A DNA stretch of 6,069 bases, taken from Candidatus Aminicenantota bacterium. Lineage in GTDB: Bacteria; Acidobacteriota; Aminicenantia; Aminicenantales; Aminicenantaceae. The translations under genes and the position numbers were made by a program. Of the stretch, positions 1-5,924 are shown piece after piece. Each line of letters opens with the position of its first letter. Within the stretch, counting starts at the first letter, position 1. The stretch lies in NCBI GenBank assembly GCA_030614645.1, contig JAUWTR010000118.1, positions 1 to 6,069 of the forward strand, read 5' to 3'. The notes under the pieces are model-generated. The model saw only the letters and a list, made by a program, of their open reading frames with translations, did not search any database and was not told where the DNA came from.

Positions 1-1
1 G

Positions 2-529
2 CTTGATCTGGCAGGGTTTAGTGTGGGGATTGTGGAGAAAAACAAGATCATTGACGGTTCGACCTGCCAGCCGGGAGATAAGATCATCGGCCTTGCCTCA
101 AACGGGCTGCACAGCAATGGTTTTTCTCTGGTCAGAAAGATTTTCAGTAAAGAAGAGATGAAAGGAAAACTGGGCCGGGAAATGCTTAAGCCCACCCGCA
201 TTTATGTCAAACCGGTCCTTCAGGCGGCAAAAAAAGTCCGATTAAAAGCTTTAGCTCACATCACAGGCGGAGGTTTTCAGGATAATATTCCCAGGGTGCT
301 TCCCAAGGGGCTGGTCGCAAAAATCCGGGAGGATTCGTGGACTGTGCCGCAGATCTTCAAGAAGATAAAAAACCAGGGTGGGGTAGAAGAGAAAGAGATG
401 TTCCGCACTTTTAATATGGGGATAGGCCTGGTCGTTATCGTAGGATCACGTTCTGCCCGGCATGCAGTTGATATATTTCAGAACCTGGGGCAAAAAGCCT
501 GGGTTATAGGCGAGCTTGTTTATGAATAA
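2..529 (+). CDS. purM: Phosphoribosylformylglycinamidine cyclo-ligase (AIR synthetase), C-terminal part
   Basis: PurM makes aminoimidazole ribonucleotide from formylglycinamidine ribonucleotide with ATP, the fifth step of de novo purine synthesis, in the cytosol. The frame is open from base 2 and begins LDLAGFSVGIVEK, a conserved PurM block, so the true start lies upstream of the window. The GTG at 23 is an internal valine. Conserved segments follow in order: GLASNGLHSNGFSLVRK, then HITGGGFQDNIPRVLP (the glycine-rich stretch of the C-terminal AIRS domain), then FNMGIGLVVIV near the end. About 175 residues are present out of a usual length near 345, so this is roughly the C-terminal half. It looks intact and ends in a TAA at 527-529. 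That stop codon lies inside a short repeat (524-535) also found at the end of the mobile-like element near 5164. The gene converges with the minus-strand gene ending at 540. Its base composition is clearly more GC-rich than the large membrane-protein gene. Confidence 0.95.
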   Translation, partial: LDLAGFSVGIVEKNKIIDGSTCQPGDKIIGLASNGLHSNGFSLVRKIFSKEEMKGKLGREMLKPTRIYVKPVLQAAKKVRLKALAHITGGGFQDNIPRVLPKGLVAKIREDSWTVPQIFKKIKNQGGVEEKEMFRTFNMGIGLVVIVGSRSARHAVDIFQNLGQKAWVIGELVYE

Positions 530-546
530 TCCAGGTTGATTATTCA
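523..546. repeat. Inverted repeat spanning the convergent stop codons
   Basis: TGAATAAT (523-530) and ATTATTCA (539-546) are perfect inverted arms around an 8-base spacer. The repeat contains the purM stop codon and the minus-strand stop codon at 540-542. The part GAATAATCCAGG (524-535) matches the right end of the element at 5153-5164 exactly. No T-run follows on either side, so this is not a standard intrinsic terminator, although a stem here could still act on both convergent transcripts. It could also be the scar of a small mobile element. Confidence 0.5.
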
Positions 547-1757
547 TGAATCTGTTCAAGCTTCAGCTTAACTTCAATCTCCTTAGCTTCCCGTAAAAGC
601 TTAAAAGTAACCTCATCCCCCCAGCTGAATTTGGAAAGATAAATCCTCAATTTATTAATGGAAAAAAATCTGTTGCCATCAACAGAGAGGACAACATCCC
701 CTTTTTTAAAGTTTTGCCCCTTGGCAATCCCCAATATCGGTTCCTTCTCGATTACAGGATTGTCAAGCCCAGAAAATTTTTTCAGAGAAATCCCAATGGA
801 AGGATAAGCCGGCCTGTCTTCTTCCCTAAGTCCCCAGATATAGTCGCCGATGCTTCTTGAGACTACAATGTTTTCCTGCCCGATGGGTACGACCACAAGG
901 ATGACAGTTTTATAGGGGGATGGTTGTTTTTCAAAAGCCCTGCGGTTGATTCCAAGATTATAGATGAGGTGGCCTGAGCCGACCAGAACAAGTATTCTTT
1001 TATCTTCGATATTTGCAGCCCGGAGTGTATTTGCAGCCATAACCTCATCCCAGGCGGATTGGGCCCGATAAATAGCCTGATACATTATATCCCCATGGCC
1101 TTTCATTGCCTCAGGCATTTCCATATCCTCGAAAATTGTCTGAATGAGCTGTTTGTGGTCTTTGTTAGAAAGGTCCGGTTTAGGTACATATTTTTTCTCC
1201 TCATCAGTCAATGATTCCCATCCCAGTATCCTGATTTTTCGAATTATTTTTCGGGGTGCATTCAAGGCGTACATGGGAACTTTATTTTCCTTTGCCAGCC
1301 TAAATATCTTTTCATAGTAATTAAAATTAAAATTCCAGTTTACATACCACTGGGATTCGTCTAAAAATTCCTCTTGAAAGAGAAGCCCCAGGCTCCATTT
1401 ATTTAAAGGCTTCTGCCATTCCACATCAAACATCTCAAGCCCGATGGCCAGTTTATGGTTCTGCTGATACAGCGCCTCTGCTATCTTAAATTGTATATCA
1501 TGCATGGGGAGGCAGTCGTGAGTTTCTCCGACATATATAAAGCGGCTGTCCTTCATCTCCTTGATCATTTCCCCAAAGGAAACCACTTGGCCGCTTTTTG
1601 CAGAAAATATCTTCCCCGATTCGATTTCAAGTGTCTTGTTTTTAAGCTTGGGATTCCCGATTTTCAGACGAAGTGTCCTGTCCTGTGTTTCGTCTGCAAA
1701 AATCAGTGTAGAAAATAGCATGGCTAAAAGAACAGTAAATGCTTTATTGCGATTCAT
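540..1757 (-). CDS. Exported ChaN/TIKI-superfamily protein with C-terminal PDZ domain
   Basis: The 405-residue product starts with a signal peptide (basic MNRNK, hydrophobic core to about residue 20, likely cleavage after IFA at 21). There is no lipobox cysteine, so it is probably a soluble periplasmic or secreted protein. Residues about 55-300 carry the ChaN-like (haem-binding uptake, DUF399) pattern: GETHD 77-81, GLEMF 106-110, ALNAPR 164-169, YRAQSAWDEVMA 230-241 and VGSGHL 259-264. The paired Glu/His motifs are those used by the wider TIKI/erythromycin-esterase-like superfamily. Residues about 320-402 look like a PDZ domain, with PSIGISLKKF and GDVVLSVDG, the usual ligand-groove fold of bacterial proteases and scaffolds. 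Members have been tied to haem or iron uptake or to metal-dependent hydrolysis, so the substrate here is unknown. The ATG at 1755-1757 is supported by GGAGGG at 1764-1769, six bases upstream. The gene lies downstream of the large membrane-protein gene on the same strand, 228 bases away, and probably has its own promoter. Confidence 0.85.
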   Translation of the reverse strand: MNRNKAFTVLLAMLFSTLIFADETQDRTLRLKIGNPKLKNKTLEIESGKIFSAKSGQVVSFGEMIKEMKDSRFIYVGETHDCLPMHDIQFKIAEALYQQNHKLAIGLEMFDVEWQKPLNKWSLGLLFQEEFLDESQWYVNWNFNFNYYEKIFRLAKENKVPMYALNAPRKIIRKIRILGWESLTDEEKKYVPKPDLSNKDHKQLIQTIFEDMEMPEAMKGHGDIMYQAIYRAQSAWDEVMAANTLRAANIEDKRILVLVGSGHLIYNLGINRRAFEKQPSPYKTVILVVVPIGQENIVVSRSIGDYIWGLREEDRPAYPSIGISLKKFSGLDNPVIEKEPILGIAKGQNFKKGDVVLSVDGNRFFSINKLRIYLSKFSWGDEVTFKLLREAKEIEVKLKLEQIHE

Positions 1758-1784
1758 ATTTTTCCCTCCAAAAGGCTGATAAGT

Positions 1785-1814
1785 ATAATATCATTATATG
1801 AAATGATCAGGCAA
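1785..1814 (-). promoter_or_regulatory. Possible sigma-70-type promoter for the ChaN-PDZ gene
   Basis: Read on the minus strand, TTGCCT (1814-1809) is followed after 18 bases by TATTAT (1790-1785), about 27 bases before the ATG. A better -10 match, TATAAT (1798-1793), overlaps but has no -35 partner at the right distance. The placement suits the gene, but the region is AT-rich and such matches can be chance. Confidence 0.3.
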
Positions 1815-1850
1815 GAGTGGGAAGAGGAAAAAATCAAAGGAATATTTATT

Positions 1851-1868
1851 CCAGGGGGATGCGCCTGG
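1851..1868. repeat. Short inverted repeat CCAGG/CCTGG
   Basis: CCAGG (1851-1855) and CCTGG (1864-1868) can form a five-base-pair stem with an eight-base loop. The arms look like the CCTGG/CCAGG tips of the dispersed repeat family in this window, but the flanking bases match poorly, so a link is only possible. Confidence 0.25.
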
Positions 1869-1937
1869 TTGCATATATCAGCTTTTCCCTATGTATTAGA
1901 AGCTAGCTCTGGACACAAATGGCATCTGCCTGCTAGG

Positions 1938-1953
1938 GAATAATTCAGGTTAG
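1938..1953. repeat. Dispersed repeat tip, second copy, in the gap between two minus-strand genes
   Basis: GAATAATTCAGG (1938-1949) differs by one base from GAATAATCCAGG at 524-535 and 5153-5164, and the following TTAGAT resembles the CTAAAT after the 5164 copy. Read on the minus strand, TCTAACCTGA here is identical to the first ten bases of the left end at 4906-4915. No matching opposite end is visible in this gap, so it may be a solo end or a decayed element. The rest of the 1758-1985 gap holds no gene that I can support. Confidence 0.45.
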
Positions 1954-1985
1954 ATGATAGCATGGGGAGATGGATTATTGCTGAT

Positions 1986-4280
1986 TTACTGCCGGGAGAA
2001 TGTGAATATAATCCCTGCTGAAAGATAGCATCCTGCTGCAATTAATAATACTATGGTGAAATTCCAGTTAATTGCTATAATCACAGCCAGCACAGAGCCA
2101 AGAACTGTTGCAAACGAATTAGAGCCCCAGGCCCAGCCGATCATAGACTTCTGTTTCTTTCCTAAATAATCAATCCCTGTAGGAAAAAATACCCCCATTA
2201 AAAAACCCGGGATAAAAATAAGAAAAAAGGTTATAAGAATACGTAAACCCAGAGTCAAATGGATTAGCGCCGAGATAATCTTAAATAAAAATACAGAATA
2301 AAAAACCAAGGTAAGAAATAGCGCTGCAGAAAATATCAAGATAAATCGCTTTCCAATAAAACTCCTCATTTTTTTGGAAAACAAGCTTCCTATTCCGGAG
2401 GAGACAAGTAGAGAAGAAATAATCACAGAGATGGAATATGCGGGATTGCCTAGATAAAGCTGAAATATCTTTATCATAATTATCTCGACAATAATAAAAG
2501 ATAGCCCTATTAAAAAGAAATAAAAAACAATATTTTTTCCGAAATTGTTTTTTGCATATATTTTAAGGGGAATAAATACAAATATAACAGGAAAAAGAAT
2601 CGAAATAAAAAGGATTGATAGATAAACACTATTTGAATAAGTCAAAGCCCACTTGACCACACTCTCTCCCATTCCTTTTACATATATATTCTTGAACTTA
2701 AACTGCCCTATTTTATTCGGCTGATTAAAATAGGGGGAATTATCTTTTACGGGGGAAATATTAACTGAAGATTCTGCAATAGCTTCTTTGTATCCGGGAG
2801 AAGCTAATTTATAGTAAATATTATTTTTTTTATCGAACGGAGAAAAAACTATCTCCTTGCCTTGGGCAAATTCTGTCAGTATCTCAGAGTCTTTATTACT
2901 TATATTGCCTTTTTTCATGAAGAAAAAGTTAAATCCGTTATCTCTTTGAATTATAAAAAATTTTTTCTCTGGTTCTTTTATTCCCATTTCCCTCATTGCT
3001 TCAAATGCTGTTGCAAAAAGCCGTTCTCCGAACCAATGGATTATATGTACAAAACCCCCATCCGTCAGATGTTCCCAGTAATCCTTGAAACTTTCAACTG
3101 TATAAATATAAGTTTCCGCTATACTCAATCCGCCGGATAAAAGAGCATCCGCATTGTGAGAATTTACCATTTGAATTACATCGAATTTATTTAAAGTTCT
3201 TTTTAAAACACTCCTTCCCTCATCATTAAGAAGGCGAACGCCTTTTTTACTGAAAATATTCCCGATATAATCCGAATAATCATTTTTAATAAGATGACAT
3301 ATTACAGGGTCCATCTCAACGGCAAGTACATGCTTGAACTTGTGGGAAAGCGCACATAAAATTTCAAAACCTCCAGCAGATCCTATAATTAGAGCGCTTC
3401 TGTTATTTGTCAGCTGGAATGGAATTGCTTCATTGGCCCACTTAATAGGTTTCAATTTTCGCAAATTTCCATTAAATTTTGCCAGCCACGACTGCATTGT
3501 CCCTGCATTTATCCAAATAATTTTTCTTCTCTTCATCAAAGGCGCTACATCGATCTTGTTTATAGGGCTCCATTTGGAATACTCGATCATGTCATTATTA
3601 TAATGACTGAGGTAATCTCTCTTTATCATCTTTGGTACGATAGGAAAAATCATATTAGAATTAACAAATAGAATGGAAAACACCACTATAATCGCAGCAA
3701 AGCTAAAAATCTTTTTCGCTGTCTTAACTCTGGATATTAGAAACCATGAAAATCCCAATAAAAGGAATATGATCATAACAGTCTTTGAAGGCCCGAATTT
3801 TGTGATAAAAAGAATAATAGCCATGCCGCCAAATGCAGCTCCCAGGAGGTCTATAAAATAAAGTTTTCCTATTTCCGAAGAATACAAAGTGAAAATTAGA
3901 ACCAGAGAAACTCCTGCAAAAAAGAAGGGCAGCACTAACAGCAGAAAATTAAATAATAATAACAAAAAATTGGAGAAAGGGTTAAAAAGGTTTAAAAAAT
4001 CTATATTTGTAGATAATGTTATTTTGTAAGTGAGCGGCAAGCTCACCGCAAAAAGGAGTAGAAATATTTCCAGATACTTTATTGCGTTTTTCTTTTTCCC
4101 GAGTTTGCTTATAGAAGTATAAACTCCGCTTATTCCATAGCCAAAAAGAGCGAGAGAGATCATCAGGAAAGCAAAGGAGCTTATATAGACAACAGAAAAA
4201 ACACGAGTATACAGTATCTCGATTAAAACCGTAGAAAAAGTGATTGAAAATATAGGTATTATTAATTTTAGTCTTTTCAT
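1986..4280 (-). CDS. Polytopic membrane protein with central spermidine-synthase-like domain
   Basis: This 764-residue product has three parts. Residues 5-210 hold about seven hydrophobic segments and the YFIDLLGAAFGG signature (141-152). Residues about 225-540 form a soluble Rossmann domain like spermidine synthase: IIGSAGGFE (298-306) at the nucleotide loop, VEMDP (321-325), NDEGRSVLKR (352-361), FDVIQM (366-371) and a NSPYF motif (514-518). Residues 550-762 give about six more hydrophobic segments with FFPTGIDYLG and WAWGSNSFATVLGSVLA. This is the layout of the membrane-bound spermidine synthase-like family found in many environmental bacteria. The aspartate expected after FDVI in true aminopropyltransferases is absent (VNSHN, 372-376), so polyamine synthesis is doubtful and the role is unknown. 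The ATG at 4278-4280 lacks a clear Shine-Dalgarno sequence. A strong promoter lies just upstream. The gene is strikingly AT-rich next to purM, partly because of its many Ile/Phe/Lys codons. Confidence 0.85.
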   Translation of the reverse strand: MKRLKLIIPIFSITFSTVLIEILYTRVFSVVYISSFAFLMISLALFGYGISGVYTSISKLGKKKNAIKYLEIFLLLFAVSLPLTYKITLSTNIDFLNLFNPFSNFLLLLFNFLLLVLPFFFAGVSLVLIFTLYSSEIGKLYFIDLLGAAFGGMAIILFITKFGPSKTVMIIFLLLGFSWFLISRVKTAKKIFSFAAIIVVFSILFVNSNMIFPIVPKMIKRDYLSHYNNDMIEYSKWSPINKIDVAPLMKRRKIIWINAGTMQSWLAKFNGNLRKLKPIKWANEAIPFQLTNNRSALIIGSAGGFEILCALSHKFKHVLAVEMDPVICHLIKNDYSDYIGNIFSKKGVRLLNDEGRSVLKRTLNKFDVIQMVNSHNADALLSGGLSIAETYIYTVESFKDYWEHLTDGGFVHIIHWFGERLFATAFEAMREMGIKEPEKKFFIIQRDNGFNFFFMKKGNISNKDSEILTEFAQGKEIVFSPFDKKNNIYYKLASPGYKEAIAESSVNISPVKDNSPYFNQPNKIGQFKFKNIYVKGMGESVVKWALTYSNSVYLSILFISILFPVIFVFIPLKIYAKNNFGKNIVFYFFLIGLSFIIVEIIMIKIFQLYLGNPAYSISVIISSLLVSSGIGSLFSKKMRSFIGKRFILIFSAALFLTLVFYSVFLFKIISALIHLTLGLRILITFFLIFIPGFLMGVFFPTGIDYLGKKQKSMIGWAWGSNSFATVLGSVLAVIIAINWNFTIVLLIAAGCYLSAGIIFTFSRQ

Positions 4281-4297
4281 TGTTCTAAACGCCGGGA

Positions 4298-4326
4298 ATT
4301 ATATATTTATGTGAATGTATTTTCAA
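4298..4326 (-). promoter_or_regulatory. Strong sigma-70-type promoter for the spermidine-synthase-like membrane protein
   Basis: On the minus strand, TTGAAA (4326-4321) and a perfect TATAAT (4303-4298) are separated by 17 bases, the optimal spacing. The start point would fall near 4291, only about ten bases before the ATG at 4280. That fits the lack of a Shine-Dalgarno sequence and suggests a very short leader. Confidence 0.6.
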
Positions 4327-4365
4327 TGATAATAAAAACAAAGGGGAAAAAAGTTAAAATATTCC

Positions 4366-4385
4366 CAGTTTAGGCTATGCCTGGG
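4366..4385. repeat. Small hairpin CCCAG...CTGGG
   Basis: CCCAG (4366-4370) pairs with CTGGG (4381-4385). An alternative inner stem AGGC-TAT-GCCT overlaps it. There is no T-run after it, so it is not a convincing terminator. It may mark one boundary of the repeat-derived stretch. Confidence 0.35.
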
Positions 4386-4424
4386 TAGGAGGTGGCCTTT
4401 CAGCACGGAATCTGAGTTGGAGAT

Positions 4425-4474
4425 GATCACCACTCCTTTTAATTACCTTTTGTTCTTTTATTAAGGAGGTGATC
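4425..4474. repeat. Imperfect inverted repeat carrying a full Shine-Dalgarno/anti-Shine-Dalgarno pair
   Basis: GATCACC plus TCC (4425-4436, with AC bulged) pairs with GGAGGTGATC (4465-4474), making a ten-base-pair stem. The AT-rich loop can pair further in part. On the plus strand the right arm lies in AAGGAGGTGATC (4463-4474), a complete complement of the 16S rRNA 3' tail, yet no start codon sits at a usable distance. On the minus strand the same bases read GATCACCTCCTTA, identical to the end of bacterial 16S rRNA. Confidence 0.45.
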
Positions 4475-4571
4475 GGCAGGGTCTTTTCTCTTTTTGAGCT
4501 TCTGTTTTTTTTGGGGAAAGATCGGTTTTCTGGTTTTTTGCCAGGTTGATTTCTGACGTCTGTTTATATGT

Positions 4572-4892
4572 CTAGGCATAATTCCTCATTGAGGAGTTGC
4601 GAAACTGAGTGTGGGTTACCAGAAAATTCAAGCCGGCAAAGGGAAAACAAAAAGGCGCCTTTTTTATCTCTCCGAATGAAGATATTGTATTGGATATCCC
4701 CTTTTTTTCACCATCACAATTGCCGAAGACCGCCTTTACAGGGCATAAAAGAGATTCAAGTTCTCCGGCGGCAAACGGGGCAACAAAGTCACCTGCATGG
4801 ATGACAAGCTCGCATTCTATGTCATTAAATAACCGGACTGCATTTTTAAGGGCTTCCCGATTATCATGTGAATCAGCCATTATCCCGATCAT
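4572..4892 (-). pseudogene. Truncated YfcE/MJ0936-type metallophosphoesterase
   Basis: The open frame encodes 106 residues, while this phosphodiesterase family usually has about 155-185. The N-terminal half is well preserved: MADSHDN with the metal ligands D7 and H9, HAGD with D35, FGNCD with N58, and the first metal-binding histidine near the core end in FLVTHT (H94). The rest is missing, including the second histidine block and the C-terminal GHTH-type motif, so the two-metal site cannot form. From about residue 96 the protein is no longer phosphoesterase. Its tail FRNSSMRNYA is simply the translation of a stem-loop at 4576-4605. The start codon at 4890-4892 has a good ribosome site, AAGGAG at 4900-4905. 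The mobile-like element begins 20 bases upstream of the start codon, so the native promoter has probably been displaced. I infer a gene hit on both sides and no longer functional. Confidence 0.75.
4576..4605 (+). repeat. Stem-loop ending in GAAAC, resembling a single CRISPR repeat
   Basis: AATTCCTCA (4580-4588) and TGAGGAGTT (4590-4598) are inverted arms with one G-U-type mismatch, extended by GC/GC after a two-base bulge. GAAAC follows at 4601-4605. Length (about 30), palindromic centre and the GAAAC end are typical of a CRISPR direct repeat. Only one copy is present, with no spacers and no cas gene in the window, so this is not an array. It could equally be an end of another repeat. Confidence 0.35.
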
Positions 4893-4911
4893 GTTTAGAC
4901 TCCTTCTCTAA

Positions 4912-5164
4912 CCTGAGCTATTCATAAAAAATGTCTATATGTATGATACATCTTTTTTAATCAGTATTTTACTCTGATTATTGCCGCTAGATAATTAATC
5001 ATTTCGTTCATGATGTAATCTCTATTAATAATCGACATTTCTTACCTTTCAGGCGAGCCGATCTTGCCCCATCTACTTTGTTGCAGCGGATTCGCGGTGA
5101 AGGACCACAGCTTCATCCCCTGCGCCTCGTATCTGCGGTAACCTCGACTCGTGAATAATCCAGG
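4912..5164. mobile_element. Small non-coding mobile-like element (MITE-like) with CCTG...CAGG ends
   Basis: The left end CCTGAGCTATTCATA and the inverted right end CCTGGATTATTCACG agree at 10 of the first 13 positions. The 4-base sequence CTAA stands on both sides (4908-4911 and 5165-5168), as expected for a target-site duplication. Ends beginning CCT and short 4-5 base duplications are features of the IS1380 family as I know it, so a transposase-less derivative is a reasonable inference. The 253 bases encode no transposase. The left half is AT-rich; the right part (about 5050-5150) is clearly GC-rich, so the element looks composite. One caution is that flanks at the other repeat copies are also CTAA-like, so the duplication could instead be part of a longer repeat end. 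The element sits just upstream of the broken phosphoesterase. Confidence 0.5.
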
Positions 5165-5290
5165 CTAAATGCTCTAATATTGTAGGAAAATAATTCTTTC
5201 TTGTCTAATCTTTCTAAAAAGGCGTAAGCATAACTCCTGCTTTCTCCATTTATAACGGATTTGGAGATGCTTAAAAGTATTAAAGTCTGA
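5165..5290. other. Intergenic stretch without visible features
   Basis: Between the mobile-like element and the next promoter I see only AT-rich sequence with tiny open frames lacking ribosome sites. No tRNA, strong hairpin or terminator is evident. Confidence 0.4.
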
Positions 5291-5320
5291 TTGACATGAT
5301 ATTTTTGGGTATTGTATTAT
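5291..5320 (+). promoter_or_regulatory. Sigma-70-type promoter for the beta-barrel protein gene
   Basis: A perfect TTGACA (5291-5296) is followed after 18 bases by TATTAT (5315-5320). Transcription would begin near 5327, giving a leader of about 36 bases that includes the ribosome site AAGGAG (5352-5357). Confidence 0.6.
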
Positions 5321-5362
5321 TAGTGTTATAAAAAAATTGTAAATCGGTTATAAGGAGATGTC

Positions 5363-5887
5363 GTGAAAAAACCTTTCTATATAAGCATTCTTTTTTTATT
5401 GATTTCTTCGACGTTTGTTTTTTCTCAAGATAGAGAATTTTATAAAGGCACCCAGATCATTTCTCCTATCCTTGGCCTCAACAGTTTTACAATTCCCTTT
5501 GGAGCAAATTTTGAGTATGGGATTACGGATAACATCGGAGTGGGGGGAACAGCTATGGTCTGGTTGTGGGGCAGTGAATATTGGTCTAACTCCCTGATAA
5601 GCATAAATGCTGATGCAGCCTATCATTTCAGTAAAATCAAAGTAGATAAGTTAGATCTTTTTGTAGGCGCAGGATTAGGGATTTCATTATATTCCTTTTC
5701 CTGGAAGAGTGGGCATCCTTCGCCTTTCGGGGGATTAGGCTCTTCGGGTGTTTATTTAGAACCTTTTGCCGGAGCCCGATATTATTTCACTCCTAAGATA
5801 GCCGGGTTCACCCGCTTATATGTGGATATAATCGGCGACTGGGGTGGAGTAGGGGCTGTCATCGGAGCGTCATTCAGATTGAAATAA
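5363..5887 (+). CDS. Secreted outer-membrane beta-barrel-like protein
   Basis: The 174-residue product has a clear signal peptide: MKK, a hydrophobic core through about residue 20, and probable cleavage around FSQ-D at 21-23. The mature part of about 152 residues shows alternating hydrophobic/aromatic patterns and glycine-rich turns typical of small outer-membrane barrels: GANFEYGITDNIGVGG (47-62), INADAAYHF (81-89), LDLFVGAGLGISLYSF (97-112), EPFAGARYYFTP (133-144) and GGVGAVIGASFRL (161-173). That allows about eight strands, like the OmpA/OmpX-type or generic beta-barrel families. It ends in RLK rather than the usual aromatic residue. The function is unknown: structural, adhesion and small-porin roles are all possible. 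The start is GTG at 5363-5365, chosen because AAGGAG lies five bases upstream and the signal peptide begins there. An ATG at 5358 is out of frame and stops after two codons. It appears to be a single gene with its own promoter. Confidence 0.75.
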   Translation: MKKPFYISILFLLISSTFVFSQDREFYKGTQIISPILGLNSFTIPFGANFEYGITDNIGVGGTAMVWLWGSEYWSNSLISINADAAYHFSKIKVDKLDLFVGAGLGISLYSFSWKSGHPSPFGGLGSSGVYLEPFAGARYYFTPKIAGFTRLYVDIIGDWGGVGAVIGASFRLK

Positions 5888-5924
5888 TTTTGATAAGCAG
5901 ATAAGAGCTTACCATTACTACTTC

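Larger units (their letters stand above)
4281..4571. other. Gene-free stretch with inverted repeats between a broken gene and its neighbour
   Basis: No coding region is supportable on either strand. From low to high coordinates the stretch holds the membrane-protein promoter (4298-4326), a CCCAG/CTGGG hairpin (4366-4385), a large imperfect inverted repeat (4425-4474), and an 11-base string CCAGGTTGATT (4541-4551) that also occurs at 531-541. The missing C-terminal half of the phosphoesterase, which should carry a GHTH-type motif, is not recognisable here in any minus-strand frame. The stretch therefore looks like replaced or inserted DNA rather than a frameshifted continuation. Confidence 0.5.

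Noticed and set aside
1455..1779. Plus-strand open frames opposite the N-terminus of the ChaN-PDZ gene
   Set aside because: They are antisense to a well-supported gene, have no known motifs and no convincing ribosome sites.
1864..1949. An 86-base mobile element between CCTGG (1864) and CAGG (1949)
   Set aside because: The two ends match only in CCTG, and the flanks (TGCG and TTAG) do not form a duplication.
4463..4474. Fragment of a 16S rRNA gene
   Set aside because: Only the terminal 13 bases match and the preceding bases do not resemble helix 45, so no rRNA gene is present.
4541..4551. CCAGGTTGATT, identical to 531-541, as a further copy of the dispersed repeat
   Set aside because: The neighbouring GAATAAT half is absent (TTTTTTG instead), and an 11-base match within 6 kb is expected by chance now and then.
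4568..4911. Plus-strand open frames opposite the phosphoesterase remnant
   Set aside because: They mirror a recognised minus-strand family and show no protein-like features.
4957..5040. Small minus-strand frame of about 27 codons inside the mobile-like element (ATG then SIINRDYIMNEM)
   Set aside because: Very short, no recognisable family, only a weak ribosome site; more likely chance in AT-rich DNA.
5358..5366. ATGTCGTGA as an upstream mini-ORF overlapping the GTG start of the beta-barrel gene
   Set aside because: The ATG directly abuts AAGGAG with no spacer, so it would not be translated well; the overlap is probably accidental.
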